Program-made: the position numbers and the translations under genes
Shown: piece after piece, positions 18,497 to 25,990 of the stretch
Layout of the letters: every line of letters begins with the position of its first letter
Position numbering within the stretch: position 1 is the stretch's first letter
NCBI RefSeq assembly: GCF_000974445.1
Contig: NZ_BBOJ01000001.1
Location: 248,001-312,000 of the forward strand
Reading direction: 5' to 3'
Length of the DNA stretch: 64,000 bases
Source of the DNA: Lentzea aerocolonigenes
GTDB taxonomy: Bacteria > Actinomycetota > Actinomycetes > Mycobacteriales > Pseudonocardiaceae
Notes under the pieces: model-generated
Told to the model about the DNA's origin: nothing
The model's database searches: none
The model's input: the letters and a program-made list of their open reading frames with translations, nothing else

Positions 18497-19387
18497 GTGA
18501 CTGATCTGGTGCTGGCACTGGACTTCGGCGGCACCAAGATCGCCGCCGCCCTGGTGGACCCCACAGGCGACGTGGTGCGCTCCTCACGCGTGCCGACTCC
18601 TTCGGCTGATCCGTGGGACGCCGTGGAGTCCCTGCTGTCCTCAGTGGTCCAGGGCGCGACCGTGGCGGGCGTCGGAATCGCCTCGGCGGGCCCGGTGGAC
18701 ACGGTCGCGGGCACCGTCTCCCCGATCAACGTCCCGTCGTGGCAAGCCTTCCCCCTGCGCTCAGCCGTCTCGTCGCTGTTCCCTGGCGTGCCGGTGGAAC
18801 TGGCAGGCGACGGCGTCTGCATGGCCCTGGGCGAACACCGCCGGGGAGCAGGCCGAGGAAGCAAGTTCATGGTGGGCCTGGTCGTCTCGACGGGCGTGGG
18901 CGGCGGCCTGGTTCTGAACGGCCACCCCTTCGGCGGCCGAACGGGCAACGCGGGCCACATCGGCCACGTGGTCGTGGACCCGGACGGCCCACCCTGCACC
19001 TGCGGCGGCCGAGGCTGCGTGGAAACCATCGCAGGAGGCCCCCGAATGGTCGCCTGGGCCCGCAGAGCGGGCTGGCAGGCCCCGGACGACGCCGACGCCG
19101 CCGTACTGGCCGCCGCAGCCCTGGCCGGGGAGGAAATCCCGCTGGAAGCGTTCGACCGCGCAGGTCAGGCAGTGGGCCTGGCCATCGCAGGCGCCGCAGC
19201 CGTGTGCGACCTGGACCTGGCAGTGATCGGCGGCGGGGTGGCGCAGGCGGGCGAGCTGCTGTTCGAGCCGGTCCGCCGCACGCTGAAGACCCACGCGGGC
19301 TTGTCGTACCTGGAGGGGCTGGAGGTGCGGGCAGCCGAGCTGGGCGGCGAGGCGGGCCTGGTAGGAGCGGCAGCGCTGGTCCGGTAG
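18497..19387 (+). CDS. ROK family sugar kinase
   Basis: 296 residues. ATP-dependent kinase of the ROK family, probably for glucose, N-acetylglucosamine or a related hexose. ATP phosphate-1 motif DFGGTKIAAALVD is at 9-21, the ROK signature runs from VSTGVGGGLVLNG to GNAGHIGHVVVD, and the zinc site is CTCGGRGCVE. GTG start: TAGCAT (18483-18488) lies 8 nt upstream and there is no ribosome site, consistent with a leaderless mRNA even though the GH38-like gene ends just before. No helix-turn-helix, so it is an enzyme rather than a ROK repressor. Confidence 0.92.
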   Translation: MTDLVLALDFGGTKIAAALVDPTGDVVRSSRVPTPSADPWDAVESLLSSVVQGATVAGVGIASAGPVDTVAGTVSPINVPSWQAFPLRSAVSSLFPGVPVELAGDGVCMALGEHRRGAGRGSKFMVGLVVSTGVGGGLVLNGHPFGGRTGNAGHIGHVVVDPDGPPCTCGGRGCVETIAGGPRMVAWARRAGWQAPDDADAAVLAAAALAGEEIPLEAFDRAGQAVGLAIAGAAAVCDLDLAVIGGGVAQAGELLFEPVRRTLKTHAGLSYLEGLEVRAAELGGEAGLVGAAALVR

Positions 19388-19470
19388 GCAGGCTCACGCA
19401 GGCGTCCCCTTGGATTCGGAGTCCCCCGCGACCCAACGTACAAGGCGGGTCTGACAGTCCGGCCAAAACC

Positions 19471-19636
19471 GGCAGCCGCCGACGCAACCGGGGGCTGGCC
19501 GCAAAAGCCGGCAGGCGCCGACACAACCGGGGGCTGGCCGCAAAAGCCGGCAGGCGCCGACACAACCGGGGGCTGGCCGCGAAAACCAGCAGGCGCCGAC
19601 ACAACCGGGGGCCAGCCGCGAAAACCAGGGGGCCGA
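19471..19636. repeat. Tandem 39-bp repeat, about four units
   Basis: Units begin at 19471, 19510, 19549 and 19588, each exactly 39 bp (13 codons) apart, with a decaying partial fifth. The core contains GGCAGGCGCCGACACAACC and GGGGCTGGCCGCAAAA. Because 39 is divisible by 3, several frames stay open on both strands and give spurious 13-residue protein repeats. It lies between two convergent genes (ROK kinase and pxpA). Confidence 0.9.
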
Positions 19637-19653
19637 CCACGAAAACCGACGCG

Positions 19654-20430
19654 TCACCCAGCCCGGGAATGCCGAAGCGGCGACTCCACCCGTCCCACGA
19701 CAACCCCGGCCGACTCCAGAGCAGCCCGAACCGCCCGAGCGATCTCCACAGCGTTCGGCGTGTCCCCGTGAACGCAGATGGAATCCGCCTGAACCCGCAC
19801 CGGACGCCCGCTCACGCTGCGGACCCACCCCTCGACAGCCAGCTGCACACACCGAGCCGCGATCTCAGCCAGATCACGCAGAACCGCCCCCGGCTCACCG
19901 CGCGGAACCAACGTCCCAGCAGCCGTGTAGGCACGATCAGCGAAAGCCTCGTGCCAAACCCGCAGCCCGGCCACAGCAGCCCGTTTCAACCACACCGCAC
20001 CAGGCGGCCCGAGCACAGCGAGCCCGGGATCGAACAACCGCACCGCATCCACCACCGCGTCGGCCTGGGCCTCGTGCCGGACCAACGCGTTGTACAGCGC
20101 CCCGTGCGGCTTCACGTAGGACACCCGAGTCCCGGCAGCCCGGGCAAACGCCGACAACGCCCCCAGCTGCGCAAGAACCTCGTTGGTCAACGTGTCCGGA
20201 GCAACGTCGATGAACCGGCGCCCGAACCCGGCCAGGTCCCGATACCCGACGTGCGCCCCCACGGCCACCCCGGCCGACGCCGCCGCAGCGCACACCGACC
20301 GCATCGTGTCGGCATCGCCGGCGTGATAGCCGCACGCGACGTTTGCGCTGGTCACGACCGACAGCAGCGCACGGTCGTCGCCCAGCGTCCAGTGGCCGAA
20401 GCCCTCGCCGAGGTCCGCGTTCAGATCCAT
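19654..20430 (-). CDS. pxpA: 5-oxoprolinase subunit A (LamB/YcsF family)
   Basis: 258 residues from ATG 20430 (MDLNADLGEGFG, the invariant family start). PxpA works with PxpB and PxpC to hydrolyse 5-oxo-L-proline to L-glutamate using ATP. Family motifs present: NADLGEGFG (metal-binding Asp), NVACGYHAGD, VGAHVGYRD, VKPHGALYN and VQADSICVHGDTP. PxpB and PxpC are not in the window. Divergent from the GntR regulator gene, with paired operator-like repeats in the 96-bp gap, so it is probably controlled by that regulator. The gene ends near the 39-bp tandem repeat. Confidence 0.93.
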   Translation of the reverse strand: MDLNADLGEGFGHWTLGDDRALLSVVTSANVACGYHAGDADTMRSVCAAAASAGVAVGAHVGYRDLAGFGRRFIDVAPDTLTNEVLAQLGALSAFARAAGTRVSYVKPHGALYNALVRHEAQADAVVDAVRLFDPGLAVLGPPGAVWLKRAAVAGLRVWHEAFADRAYTAAGTLVPRGEPGAVLRDLAEIAARCVQLAVEGWVRSVSGRPVRVQADSICVHGDTPNAVEIARAVRAALESAGVVVGRVESPLRHSRAG

Positions 20431-20460
20431 CGAAGCCCCCAACACACGCCGGTTTTGTTG

Positions 20461-20507
20461 GATCGTGGGATTGTTGAACGATTCTACGATAGTGCAATCG
20501 AACGATC
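20461..20507. promoter_or_regulatory. Operator-like repeats between pxpA and the GntR gene
   Basis: GATCGTGGGATTG (20461-20473) and CAATCGAACGATC (20495-20507) are inverted with 11 of 13 matches. Inside, ATTGTTGAACGAT (20470-20482) is a one-mismatch version of the palindrome ATTGTT-G-AACAAT, and GAACGAT recurs at 20476 and 20500. The span covers the promoter region of both divergent genes. Binding by the adjacent GntR protein is inferred. Confidence 0.6.
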
Positions 20508-20526
20508 CTGCAAATAGACTTGGCAG

Positions 20527-21213
20527 GTGACCGAGACGTGGGTGTCGACGCTGGCGCAGGGCAAAGCCGACCTGGAGCGCGCGAGCACCGCGCAGAAGGT
20601 CGCCGACATGCTGCGAGAGCGGGTGCTCGACGGCGAACTGGCGCCCGGACTGCGACTCAGCGAGGAAGCCATCGGCGGGGCGCTCGGGGTCAGCCGCAAC
20701 ACCCTCCGCGAAGCCTTCCGACTGCTCACCCGCGACCGGCTGCTGGTCCACGAGCACAGCCGCGGCGTCTTCGTGCGCCGGCCGAGCGGTGACGACGTGC
20801 GCGACCTCTACGCCGCGCGGCGGGTGATCGAGTGCGGGGCGCTGAGGCTGTGGAACGACGTGACCGAGGCCCAGCGCGAGGCCGTGCGGGCGCCGGTGCG
20901 GCAGGCCGTCGCCAGGGCCGAGAAGAACGACTGGACCAGGGCCGGCCAGGCGAACATCCAGTTCCACCGCGCCATCGTCGGGCTCGCGCGCAGCACGCGG
21001 CTCAGCGACGAGTCGGACCGCCTGTTCGCCGAACTCATGCTCGCCTTCCGGGTGGCGCAGGAGATCAACGACTTCTACCAGACCTACGTGCCGTGGAATC
21101 GTAGGATTGTCGAATTGTTGAACAATGGTGCGGTGGACCAGGCCGTCGACCAACTGCTGGAGTACTTCGACGCCGCTGAACAGGATCTTGTCGGACGCCT
21201 TGAGGCCGAATAG
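20527..21213 (+). CDS. GntR/FadR-family transcriptional regulator
   Basis: 228 residues. N-terminal winged helix-turn-helix (about 20-85, with RLSEEAIGGALGVSRNTLREAFRLL and the wing HSRGVFVRR) and a C-terminal all-helical FCD ligand domain (about 90-222), which in this family binds small carboxylates through a metal. GTG start: TAGACT at 20515-20520 lies 6 nt upstream with no ribosome site, so the mRNA is probably leaderless. Located between pxpA and a transporter; the likely effector is 5-oxoproline or a related carboxylate (inference). A perfect 13-bp palindrome lies inside its 3' end. Confidence 0.92.
   Translation: MTETWVSTLAQGKADLERASTAQKVADMLRERVLDGELAPGLRLSEEAIGGALGVSRNTLREAFRLLTRDRLLVHEHSRGVFVRRPSGDDVRDLYAARRVIECGALRLWNDVTEAQREAVRAPVRQAVARAEKNDWTRAGQANIQFHRAIVGLARSTRLSDESDRLFAELMLAFRVAQEINDFYQTYVPWNRRIVELLNNGAVDQAVDQLLEYFDAAEQDLVGRLEAE
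21114..21126. promoter_or_regulatory. Perfect palindrome ATTGTT-G-AACAAT inside the GntR gene
   Basis: Lies about 190 bp before the DUF3311/symporter operon and matches the repeat in the pxpA promoter with one difference. Candidate GntR operator for the transporter genes. Confidence 0.5.
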
Positions 21214-21318
21214 TCCAAAGAGAACGTTAAGCGAAGTGCAACGATTCCGATCACGAGGCTGACGACACGTCCTATCAGGCCTAACATCCGCGCAACACCG
21301 CGTTCACGGAGGGCCACC

Positions 21319-21585
21319 ATGCCGTCGGATCACAAGACCGGCTTGCGCTGGAGCAACTGGAACCTGTTGCTGGTAGTTCCGCTGCTCATGCTCATCACGC
21401 CGTGGTTCAACATCGACGAGCCCCGGATCTTCGGGCTCCCGTTCTTCTACTGGTACCAGTTCGCGTTCGTGCCGCTCGGCGTCCTGTGCGTCGGCCTGGT
21501 CTACGTCAAGACCAAGGACAAGCCGGTGGTCACCGGCAAGCCGGACAAGCTGGGCGTCGACGACCTGGATGAGGGAGCGAACTGA
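21319..21585 (+). CDS. DUF3311 small membrane protein (symporter partner)
   Basis: 88 residues, ATG after a GGAGGG ribosome site. Two membrane helices (about 14-30 and 43-64) and a charged cytosolic tail. DUF3311 proteins are habitually encoded immediately before a sodium-solute symporter and are presumed small subunits. The TGA stop shares one base with the symporter ATG (TGATG), so synthesis is coupled. Confidence 0.9.
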   Translation: MPSDHKTGLRWSNWNLLLVVPLLMLITPWFNIDEPRIFGLPFFYWYQFAFVPLGVLCVGLVYVKTKDKPVVTGKPDKLGVDDLDEGAN

Positions 21586-23219
21586 TGCAGTGGACTGAGC
21601 TGATCGTTTTCAGCGTCCTCTTCCTGCTCGTCACGGTGATGGGCTTCGTCGCGGCGCGCTGGCAGAAGGGCTCCACCCTGGAGCACCTCGACGAGTGGGG
21701 CCTCGGCGGACGGAAGTTCGGCAGCTGGATCACGTGGTTCCTGGTCGGCGGCGACCTCTACACCGCGTACACGTTCGTGGCGGTGCCGGCGCTGATGTTC
21801 GGCGCGGGCGCGACCGGGTTCTTCGCCCTGCCGTACACGGTGATCCTCTATCCGATCGTGTTCCTGCCGCTGGTGCGGATGTGGTCGGTGAGCCGCGTGC
21901 ACGGCTACGTCACGCCCGCCGACTTCGTGAAGGGCCGCTACGGCTCGCACTGGCTGGCGCTGCTCGTCGCGATCACCGGCATCGTCGCGACCATGCCGTA
22001 CATCGCGCTGCAGCTCGTCGGCCTCGAAGCCGTGCTGCGCAGCATGGGCCTCAACGGTGGCGGCATCCTCGGCCACCTGCCGCTGTTCATCGCCTTCGTG
22101 ATCCTCGCGCTCTACACGTACCAGTCGGGTCTGCGGGCGCCGGCGCTGATCGCGTTCGTGAAGGACATCCTGATCTACATCGTCATCCTGGTGGCGATCG
22201 TCTACCTGCCGTCGAAGTTCGGCGGCTGGGGCGAGATCTTCAACGACGCGCAGGCCAAGTTCGACGCGACGCCGGCCAAGACCGACGGCATCCTGCTCAA
22301 CAGCAACAACCAGCTCCAGTACGCCACGCTGGCGCTGGGCAGCGCGCTCGCGCTGTTCATCTACCCGCACTCGCTGACCGGCATCCTGGCCAGCCGCGGC
22401 CGCAACGTCATCAAGCGCAACATGGTCGCGCTGCCGGCGTACTCGCTGGTGCTCGGCCTGCTGGCGCTGCTGGGCTACGTCGCGATCAGCGCGGGCACCA
22501 AGCCGATCGTCAACCAGGCGACCGGCCGTCCCGACACCAACACGATCGTGCCCGAGCTCTTCGGCGCGAACTTCCCGTCGTGGTTCGCGGGCGTCGCGTT
22601 CGCGGCCATCGGCATCGGCGCGCTGGTGCCGGCGGCGATCATGTCGATCGCGGCGGCGAACCTGTGGACGCGCAACGTCTACAAGGAGTACATCAAGAAG
22701 CACGCCACGCCCGCGGAGGAGGCCAAGCAGGCCAAGCTCGCGAGCCTCGTCGTGAAGTTCGGCGCGGTCGCGTTCATCGTGTTCGTCGACCCGCAGTTCT
22801 CGATCGACCTGCAGCTCATCGGCGGCGTCATGATCCTGCAGACGCTGCCGGCGGTCGCGATCGCGCTGTACACGCGCTGGTTCCACGTGTACGGCCTGGT
22901 CGCGGGCTGGATCGGCGGCATGGGCTACGGCATGTGGCTGCTCTACAACATCGGCAACCCGGCCATCAACAAGGCGCACTTCGCCGGTTCGGCATTGCCG
23001 CTCGGCAAGCTGTCGCTCTTCGGCTGGCACCCGTTCGGCGCGTCGACCGTGCAGATCTACGTGGGCATCGTCGCGCTGACGGTCAACCTGCTGGTCGCGG
23101 TGATCGTCACGCTGATCGCCAAGAAGGCCAAGGTCTTCAACGGCACGGACCAGACGGACCCGTCCGACTACCACGTCGACGAGGACAGCCCGAGGGTCAA
23201 GCCGGTCGCGGCGCACTGA
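21585..23219 (+). CDS. Sodium:solute symporter (SSS family, MctP-like)
   Basis: 544 residues with about 13 membrane helices. Family stretches include GLGGRKFGSWITWFLVGGD near 40-58, TPADFVKGRYGS and the helix pair around FIYPHSLTGILASRG. Closest in type to monocarboxylate/amino acid permeases that pair with DUF3311. With pxpA, its regulator and a secreted pyroglutamyl-peptidase-like protein nearby, 5-oxoproline is a plausible substrate (inference). The unit ends at the hairpin 23238-23271. Confidence 0.92.
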   Translation: MQWTELIVFSVLFLLVTVMGFVAARWQKGSTLEHLDEWGLGGRKFGSWITWFLVGGDLYTAYTFVAVPALMFGAGATGFFALPYTVILYPIVFLPLVRMWSVSRVHGYVTPADFVKGRYGSHWLALLVAITGIVATMPYIALQLVGLEAVLRSMGLNGGGILGHLPLFIAFVILALYTYQSGLRAPALIAFVKDILIYIVILVAIVYLPSKFGGWGEIFNDAQAKFDATPAKTDGILLNSNNQLQYATLALGSALALFIYPHSLTGILASRGRNVIKRNMVALPAYSLVLGLLALLGYVAISAGTKPIVNQATGRPDTNTIVPELFGANFPSWFAGVAFAAIGIGALVPAAIMSIAAANLWTRNVYKEYIKKHATPAEEAKQAKLASLVVKFGAVAFIVFVDPQFSIDLQLIGGVMILQTLPAVAIALYTRWFHVYGLVAGWIGGMGYGMWLLYNIGNPAINKAHFAGSALPLGKLSLFGWHPFGASTVQIYVGIVALTVNLLVAVIVTLIAKKAKVFNGTDQTDPSDYHVDEDSPRVKPVAAH

Positions 23220-23237
23220 GACGCGGCAGTTAACGCC

Positions 23238-23271
23238 AAGGGCCACCCGTCGGTTACGGCGGGTGGCCCTT
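23238..23271 (+). terminator. Terminator after the symporter gene
   Basis: 12-bp perfect arms (23238-23249 and 23260-23271), 10-nt loop, 19 bp past the stop. It also precedes the GTG of the next gene by 18 bp, so that gene must have its own promoter or depend on read-through. Confidence 0.8.
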
Positions 23272-23289
23272 TCCGTTGAGATCGAAGGC

Positions 23290-24537
23290 GTGAAAACCAT
23301 CGCCGGACTTGTCGGACTGACCGCGATCGCACTCACCCTGAGTCCTGCCGTCGCCCGGGCGCAGGACGCGAACTGCTACGACACCACAGCCGGGCTGACC
23401 GTCGAGGAGCAGCGGCTCGACGACACGCTCGTCACCGGCGGCCCCGCCGTCGGGCCCGCGCTCGTGAAGCTCGCCGGCTTCGACGGCCGCGTCGCCGGCT
23501 TCACCGCCGCGCTCTGCCACCAGGCCGTGCCGAAGCAGGCGCAGCAGTTCGTGGAACGCGAAGGCAACGCGCTGTGGAAGGCCGCGGTCGCCCGCGCGCA
23601 GAGCACGATGCCCCTGGCGCACGACGCCTACGACGACCGCCCGCTCTACTGGGCGCGCGTGCAGCTCAGCAGCGCGCTCCGCCAGTGGAAGCCGCGGTTC
23701 GCGATCTCGCCGAACGAGCGCGCGAAGCTCATCCGGCAGTTCGACTGGGCCTCACGCGGCCTGAGCGACTCGGCGTTCCCCGCGAAGCCCGGCGTGCGCA
23801 GGATCGCCGTGACCGGCTTCGACCCGTTCCAGCTCGCCGGGACGAACGTGCGGCGCGCCAACCCCGCGGGAGCGGCGGCGTTGCAGCTCGACGGCCGTGA
23901 GATCACCACGCCGAACGGCAAGGTCGTGCTGCAGGCCGCGGTGCTGCCGGTGCTGTGGGGCGGGTTCGACGAGGGGGTCGTCGAGCAGTTCTACGGATCC
24001 GCGCTCCGGCAGAAGCCCGACGCGTTCGTGACGATCAGCCAGGGCAGGCCGGACCGCTTCGACGTCGAACGGTGGGCGGCGCGCTGGCGCGGTGGCTTCG
24101 GAGACAACAACGACGTCAGCTCGTACGGCACCGTCCCGAACGCGGCGGGCTGGCCGCAGCCGTCGAACGAGTTCATCGAGACCACGCTGCCGTTCCAGAA
24201 GATGATCGACGCGGGCACCGGGCCGTTCACCGTGAACTACAACCGGAGCTTCTGCGAGTGGGTCGTCGTCGGATCCCAGCAGTCGTGCCGCACGGACGAG
24301 CCGACGCCGGGCAGGGTCGCGGCCAGCGGTGGCGGCGGCGACTACCTCTCCAACGAGAGCATGTACCGGGCCAACCGCGTGCGAATCGGTTACGGCGCAA
24401 CGAATGTCCTCGGTGGACATCTGCACACGCCGGTGCTCGGACAGCCCGCCGACCCGGCCGCGTTGACGGATTCGGCGTTCGAAAGTCAGCGTCGGGCCAT
24501 CGCCGATCAGGTCAAGGCCCTAGTCTCTGTGGTGTGA
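23290..24537 (+). CDS. Secreted pyroglutamyl-peptidase I-like protein
   Basis: 415 residues from GTG 23290, which starts a signal peptide (VKTIAGLVGLTAIALTLSPAVARA). The C-terminal half resembles cysteine peptidase family C15: TGFDPF at 175-180 with the downstream RANPAG, then QGRPDRFDVERWA (catalytic Glu about 260), YNRSFCEW (nucleophile Cys about 322) and GGHLHTPV (His about 377-379). C15 enzymes cleave an N-terminal pyroglutamate. Typical cytosolic members are near 215 residues, so the roughly 150-residue N-terminal extension and the export signal are unusual. Its closeness to pxpA and a symporter suggests extracellular release of 5-oxoproline. Activity is not proven. Confidence 0.75.
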   Translation: MKTIAGLVGLTAIALTLSPAVARAQDANCYDTTAGLTVEEQRLDDTLVTGGPAVGPALVKLAGFDGRVAGFTAALCHQAVPKQAQQFVEREGNALWKAAVARAQSTMPLAHDAYDDRPLYWARVQLSSALRQWKPRFAISPNERAKLIRQFDWASRGLSDSAFPAKPGVRRIAVTGFDPFQLAGTNVRRANPAGAAALQLDGREITTPNGKVVLQAAVLPVLWGGFDEGVVEQFYGSALRQKPDAFVTISQGRPDRFDVERWAARWRGGFGDNNDVSSYGTVPNAAGWPQPSNEFIETTLPFQKMIDAGTGPFTVNYNRSFCEWVVVGSQQSCRTDEPTPGRVAASGGGGDYLSNESMYRANRVRIGYGATNVLGGHLHTPVLGQPADPAALTDSAFESQRRAIADQVKALVSVV

Positions 24538-25376
24538 CTCGTGTGCGGCTGGCGGTGGCAATCTTCCTGAGCGCGTGGGCGCTGTCCGCGTGCGCGATTC
24601 AGGTAGGGGGGCAAGCGGTCCCCGGACCCATGCCGTCCACGGCCTCCGCCTCCGCACCCACGCTGCCCAAGGCCGGGCAGTGCATGAACGCCTACGAGCT
24701 GAAGGTGCTGCAGTGCACCGACTCGCACGAGGCCGAGGTCATGAGCGTGGGCGAGCTCTCCGGTCTGCCGTCGACCTATCCGGACACGCAGGCGCTGCGC
24801 AAGGCCGCGCTCCCGCCGTGCCGCCAGGTGCTCACCGACTACCTGGGCAGCGCGGACGCGGACTCCACGCGCCTGCGTGTCTGGGCGTTCTGGCCCAACG
24901 AGCAGGGCTGGAAGGACGGCCAGCGCTGGCGGCTGTGCACCGTCGTGGAGATCAGCCCGGACGAGAAGCCGCTGGCGCGCAAGGGTTCCGTGAAGGACGC
25001 GCTCAAGGGCAACGGCTTCGGCACGTTCCAGACCTGCACCCAGGGTTCGCCGTCCAAGGACCAGGAGGTCAAGGTCGTCGCCTGCAACACCTCGCACCTG
25101 GCGGAGGCAGTGCCCGGTGGTGTCGTGTCGCTCGGCAAGTCGACCGACCCCGCTCCGTCCAAGGAGCAGATGAACGCCATCGCGAACGACAAGTGCACGA
25201 AGGCCGTGCACGACTACCTGGGCTCGTCCAAGCGCACCGACGTGTTCCCCGCGTGGCGGAACCCCGGTTCGCAGGCCTGGTCAGAGGGTTGGACCAACGC
25301 CGTCTGCTACGCGGAGGCCACCAAGGCCTTCAGCAGCACTCTCCTCGGCATCCGGGACAACCCGCTCCCGAACTGA
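24534..25376 (+). CDS. Septum formation family lipoprotein
   Basis: 280 residues. GTG 24534 overlaps the preceding stop by 4 bp (GTGA), so the gene is coupled to the peptidase-like gene. Lipoprotein signal with Cys20 (LSAC). The remainder has two copies of a Cys-containing module with CTDSHEAEV and CNTSHLAEA, the xCxxxHxxE pattern of the septum-formation domain (Pfam Septum_form). The family is named for a link to division in actinobacteria, but the molecular role is unclear. The 3' end overlaps a tiny antisense gene, and a DnaA-box-like cluster follows at 25558-25629. Confidence 0.85.
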   Translation: MTRVRLAVAIFLSAWALSACAIQVGGQAVPGPMPSTASASAPTLPKAGQCMNAYELKVLQCTDSHEAEVMSVGELSGLPSTYPDTQALRKAALPPCRQVLTDYLGSADADSTRLRVWAFWPNEQGWKDGQRWRLCTVVEISPDEKPLARKGSVKDALKGNGFGTFQTCTQGSPSKDQEVKVVACNTSHLAEAVPGGVVSLGKSTDPAPSKEQMNAIANDKCTKAVHDYLGSSKRTDVFPAWRNPGSQAWSEGWTNAVCYAEATKAFSSTLLGIRDNPLPN

Positions 25377-25445
25377 CGACGCGATCACGACCATCAGCAC
25401 GGCGGCCAGGGACAGCACCAGCATCGCGATTCCTGCGATCCCCAC
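25281..25445 (-). CDS. Small single-pass membrane protein (54 aa)
   Basis: GTG 25445 follows a strong ribosome site (AAAGGGAGG, 6 nt upstream). The first 24 residues are almost entirely hydrophobic (IAGIAMLVLSLAAVLMVVIAS), followed by an acidic tail. The last 96 bp overlap the 3' end of the septum-formation gene on the other strand. A near-perfect CRP-type site lies at 25480-25495. No family recognised. Confidence 0.5.
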   Translation of the reverse strand: MGIAGIAMLVLSLAAVLMVVIASSVRERVVPDAEESAAEGLGGLRVADGVGPTL

Positions 25446-25479
25446 GGCACACCTCCCTTTCCGCCTTGGTGACGATCTT

Positions 25480-25495
25480 TGTGACCGCCATCACG
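25480..25495. promoter_or_regulatory. CRP-type site, one mismatch
   Basis: TGTGACCGCCATCACG matches TGTGA-N6-TCACA at 9 of 10 positions. It lies 34 bp upstream of the small membrane protein start, where a promoter would be. Confidence 0.4.
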
Positions 25496-25557
25496 TACTT
25501 AAGACGTTCCCGGAAGGGGCCAGGTTCATTCCTGGAGCAAGACCGTTTTTGCGAACC

Positions 25558-25629
25558 TGTGGAGAAGTCCCCAGCGCTGTCCACAGCCGTCCACAACATG
25601 TGCACAAGTCCGTCCACAGCTGTGGACAA
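25558..25629. promoter_or_regulatory. Phased cluster of DnaA-box-like sequences
   Basis: Six 9-mers resembling the DnaA box TTGTCCACA lie in 72 bp: 25558-25566 (minus, 8/9), 25577-25585 (plus, 8/9), 25587-25595 (plus, 7/9), 25599-25607 (minus, 8/9), 25610-25618 (plus, 7/9) and 25621-25629 (minus, 9/9). Centres are mostly 10-12 bp apart, about one helical turn. The last two form the 16-bp palindrome GTCCACAGCTGTGGAC (25612-25627). No coding sequence overlaps it. Confidence 0.6.
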
Positions 25630-25662
25630 CTTCGTCTCAAGTGGACCATGAGCTGCGCTGAC

Positions 25663-25875
25663 TCAGAGAAGATTGCTGCACAGGACCACGCCGGCAGCGG
25701 TACCGATCGCTAAACCGAGCCCGAAGACCAGGGTGTAGCGCCACCACGGCGTGCGGGCCGGTGGGGCGGGTGGCACCGGGTAGTAGCGCACGATGCCCGT
25801 CGTCGGGCCGACCTCGACATCGCGCTTCGAGCCGTCGTAGTGGAGTCCGCCGAGGAAGTCCTCGTCCTGCGTCAC
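25663..25875 (-). CDS. Small membrane protein, function unknown (70 aa)
   Basis: GTG 25875. An N-terminal polar region with a proline-rich segment (PVPPAPPARTP) is followed by one membrane helix (about 46-66, VFGLGLAIGTAAGVVLC) at the extreme C terminus. TATCAC lies 5 nt upstream, close to the leaderless pattern seen elsewhere here. Codon use fits a real gene. No family recognised. Confidence 0.6.
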   Translation of the reverse strand: MTQDEDFLGGLHYDGSKRDVEVGPTTGIVRYYPVPPAPPARTPWWRYTLVFGLGLAIGTAAGVVLCSNLL

Positions 25876-25932
25876 ACGTTCAGTGATACCTCACCCAGGC
25901 GACCCCGTCACTCACCGCACCTGCTTGAAATG

Positions 25933-25981
25933 CACGCGGGGACCCTGCGTACGTTCTGAGAGTACGTAGGGTCCCCGCGTG
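25933..25981. terminator. Strong hairpin downstream of pckG
   Basis: 20-bp arms (25933-25952 and 25962-25981) with 19 matches and a 9-nt loop, 10 bp past the pckG stop. Confidence 0.85.
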
Positions 25982-25990
25982 AACTAAGAA

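Noticed and set aside
18867..19703. Minus-strand frame encoding 13-residue repeats
   Set aside because: The repeats come from the 39-bp minisatellite, which keeps several frames open; the rest is antisense to the ROK kinase.
20431..21153. N-terminal extension of pxpA on the minus strand
   Set aside because: The frame is open upstream, but it is antisense to the GntR gene and the family begins at MDLNADLG (20430).
25446..25662. Chromosomal replication origin at the DnaA-box cluster
   Set aside because: No dnaA, dnaN or rpmH gene nearby and only about six boxes, fewer than a typical actinobacterial oriC; kept as a cluster, not an origin.
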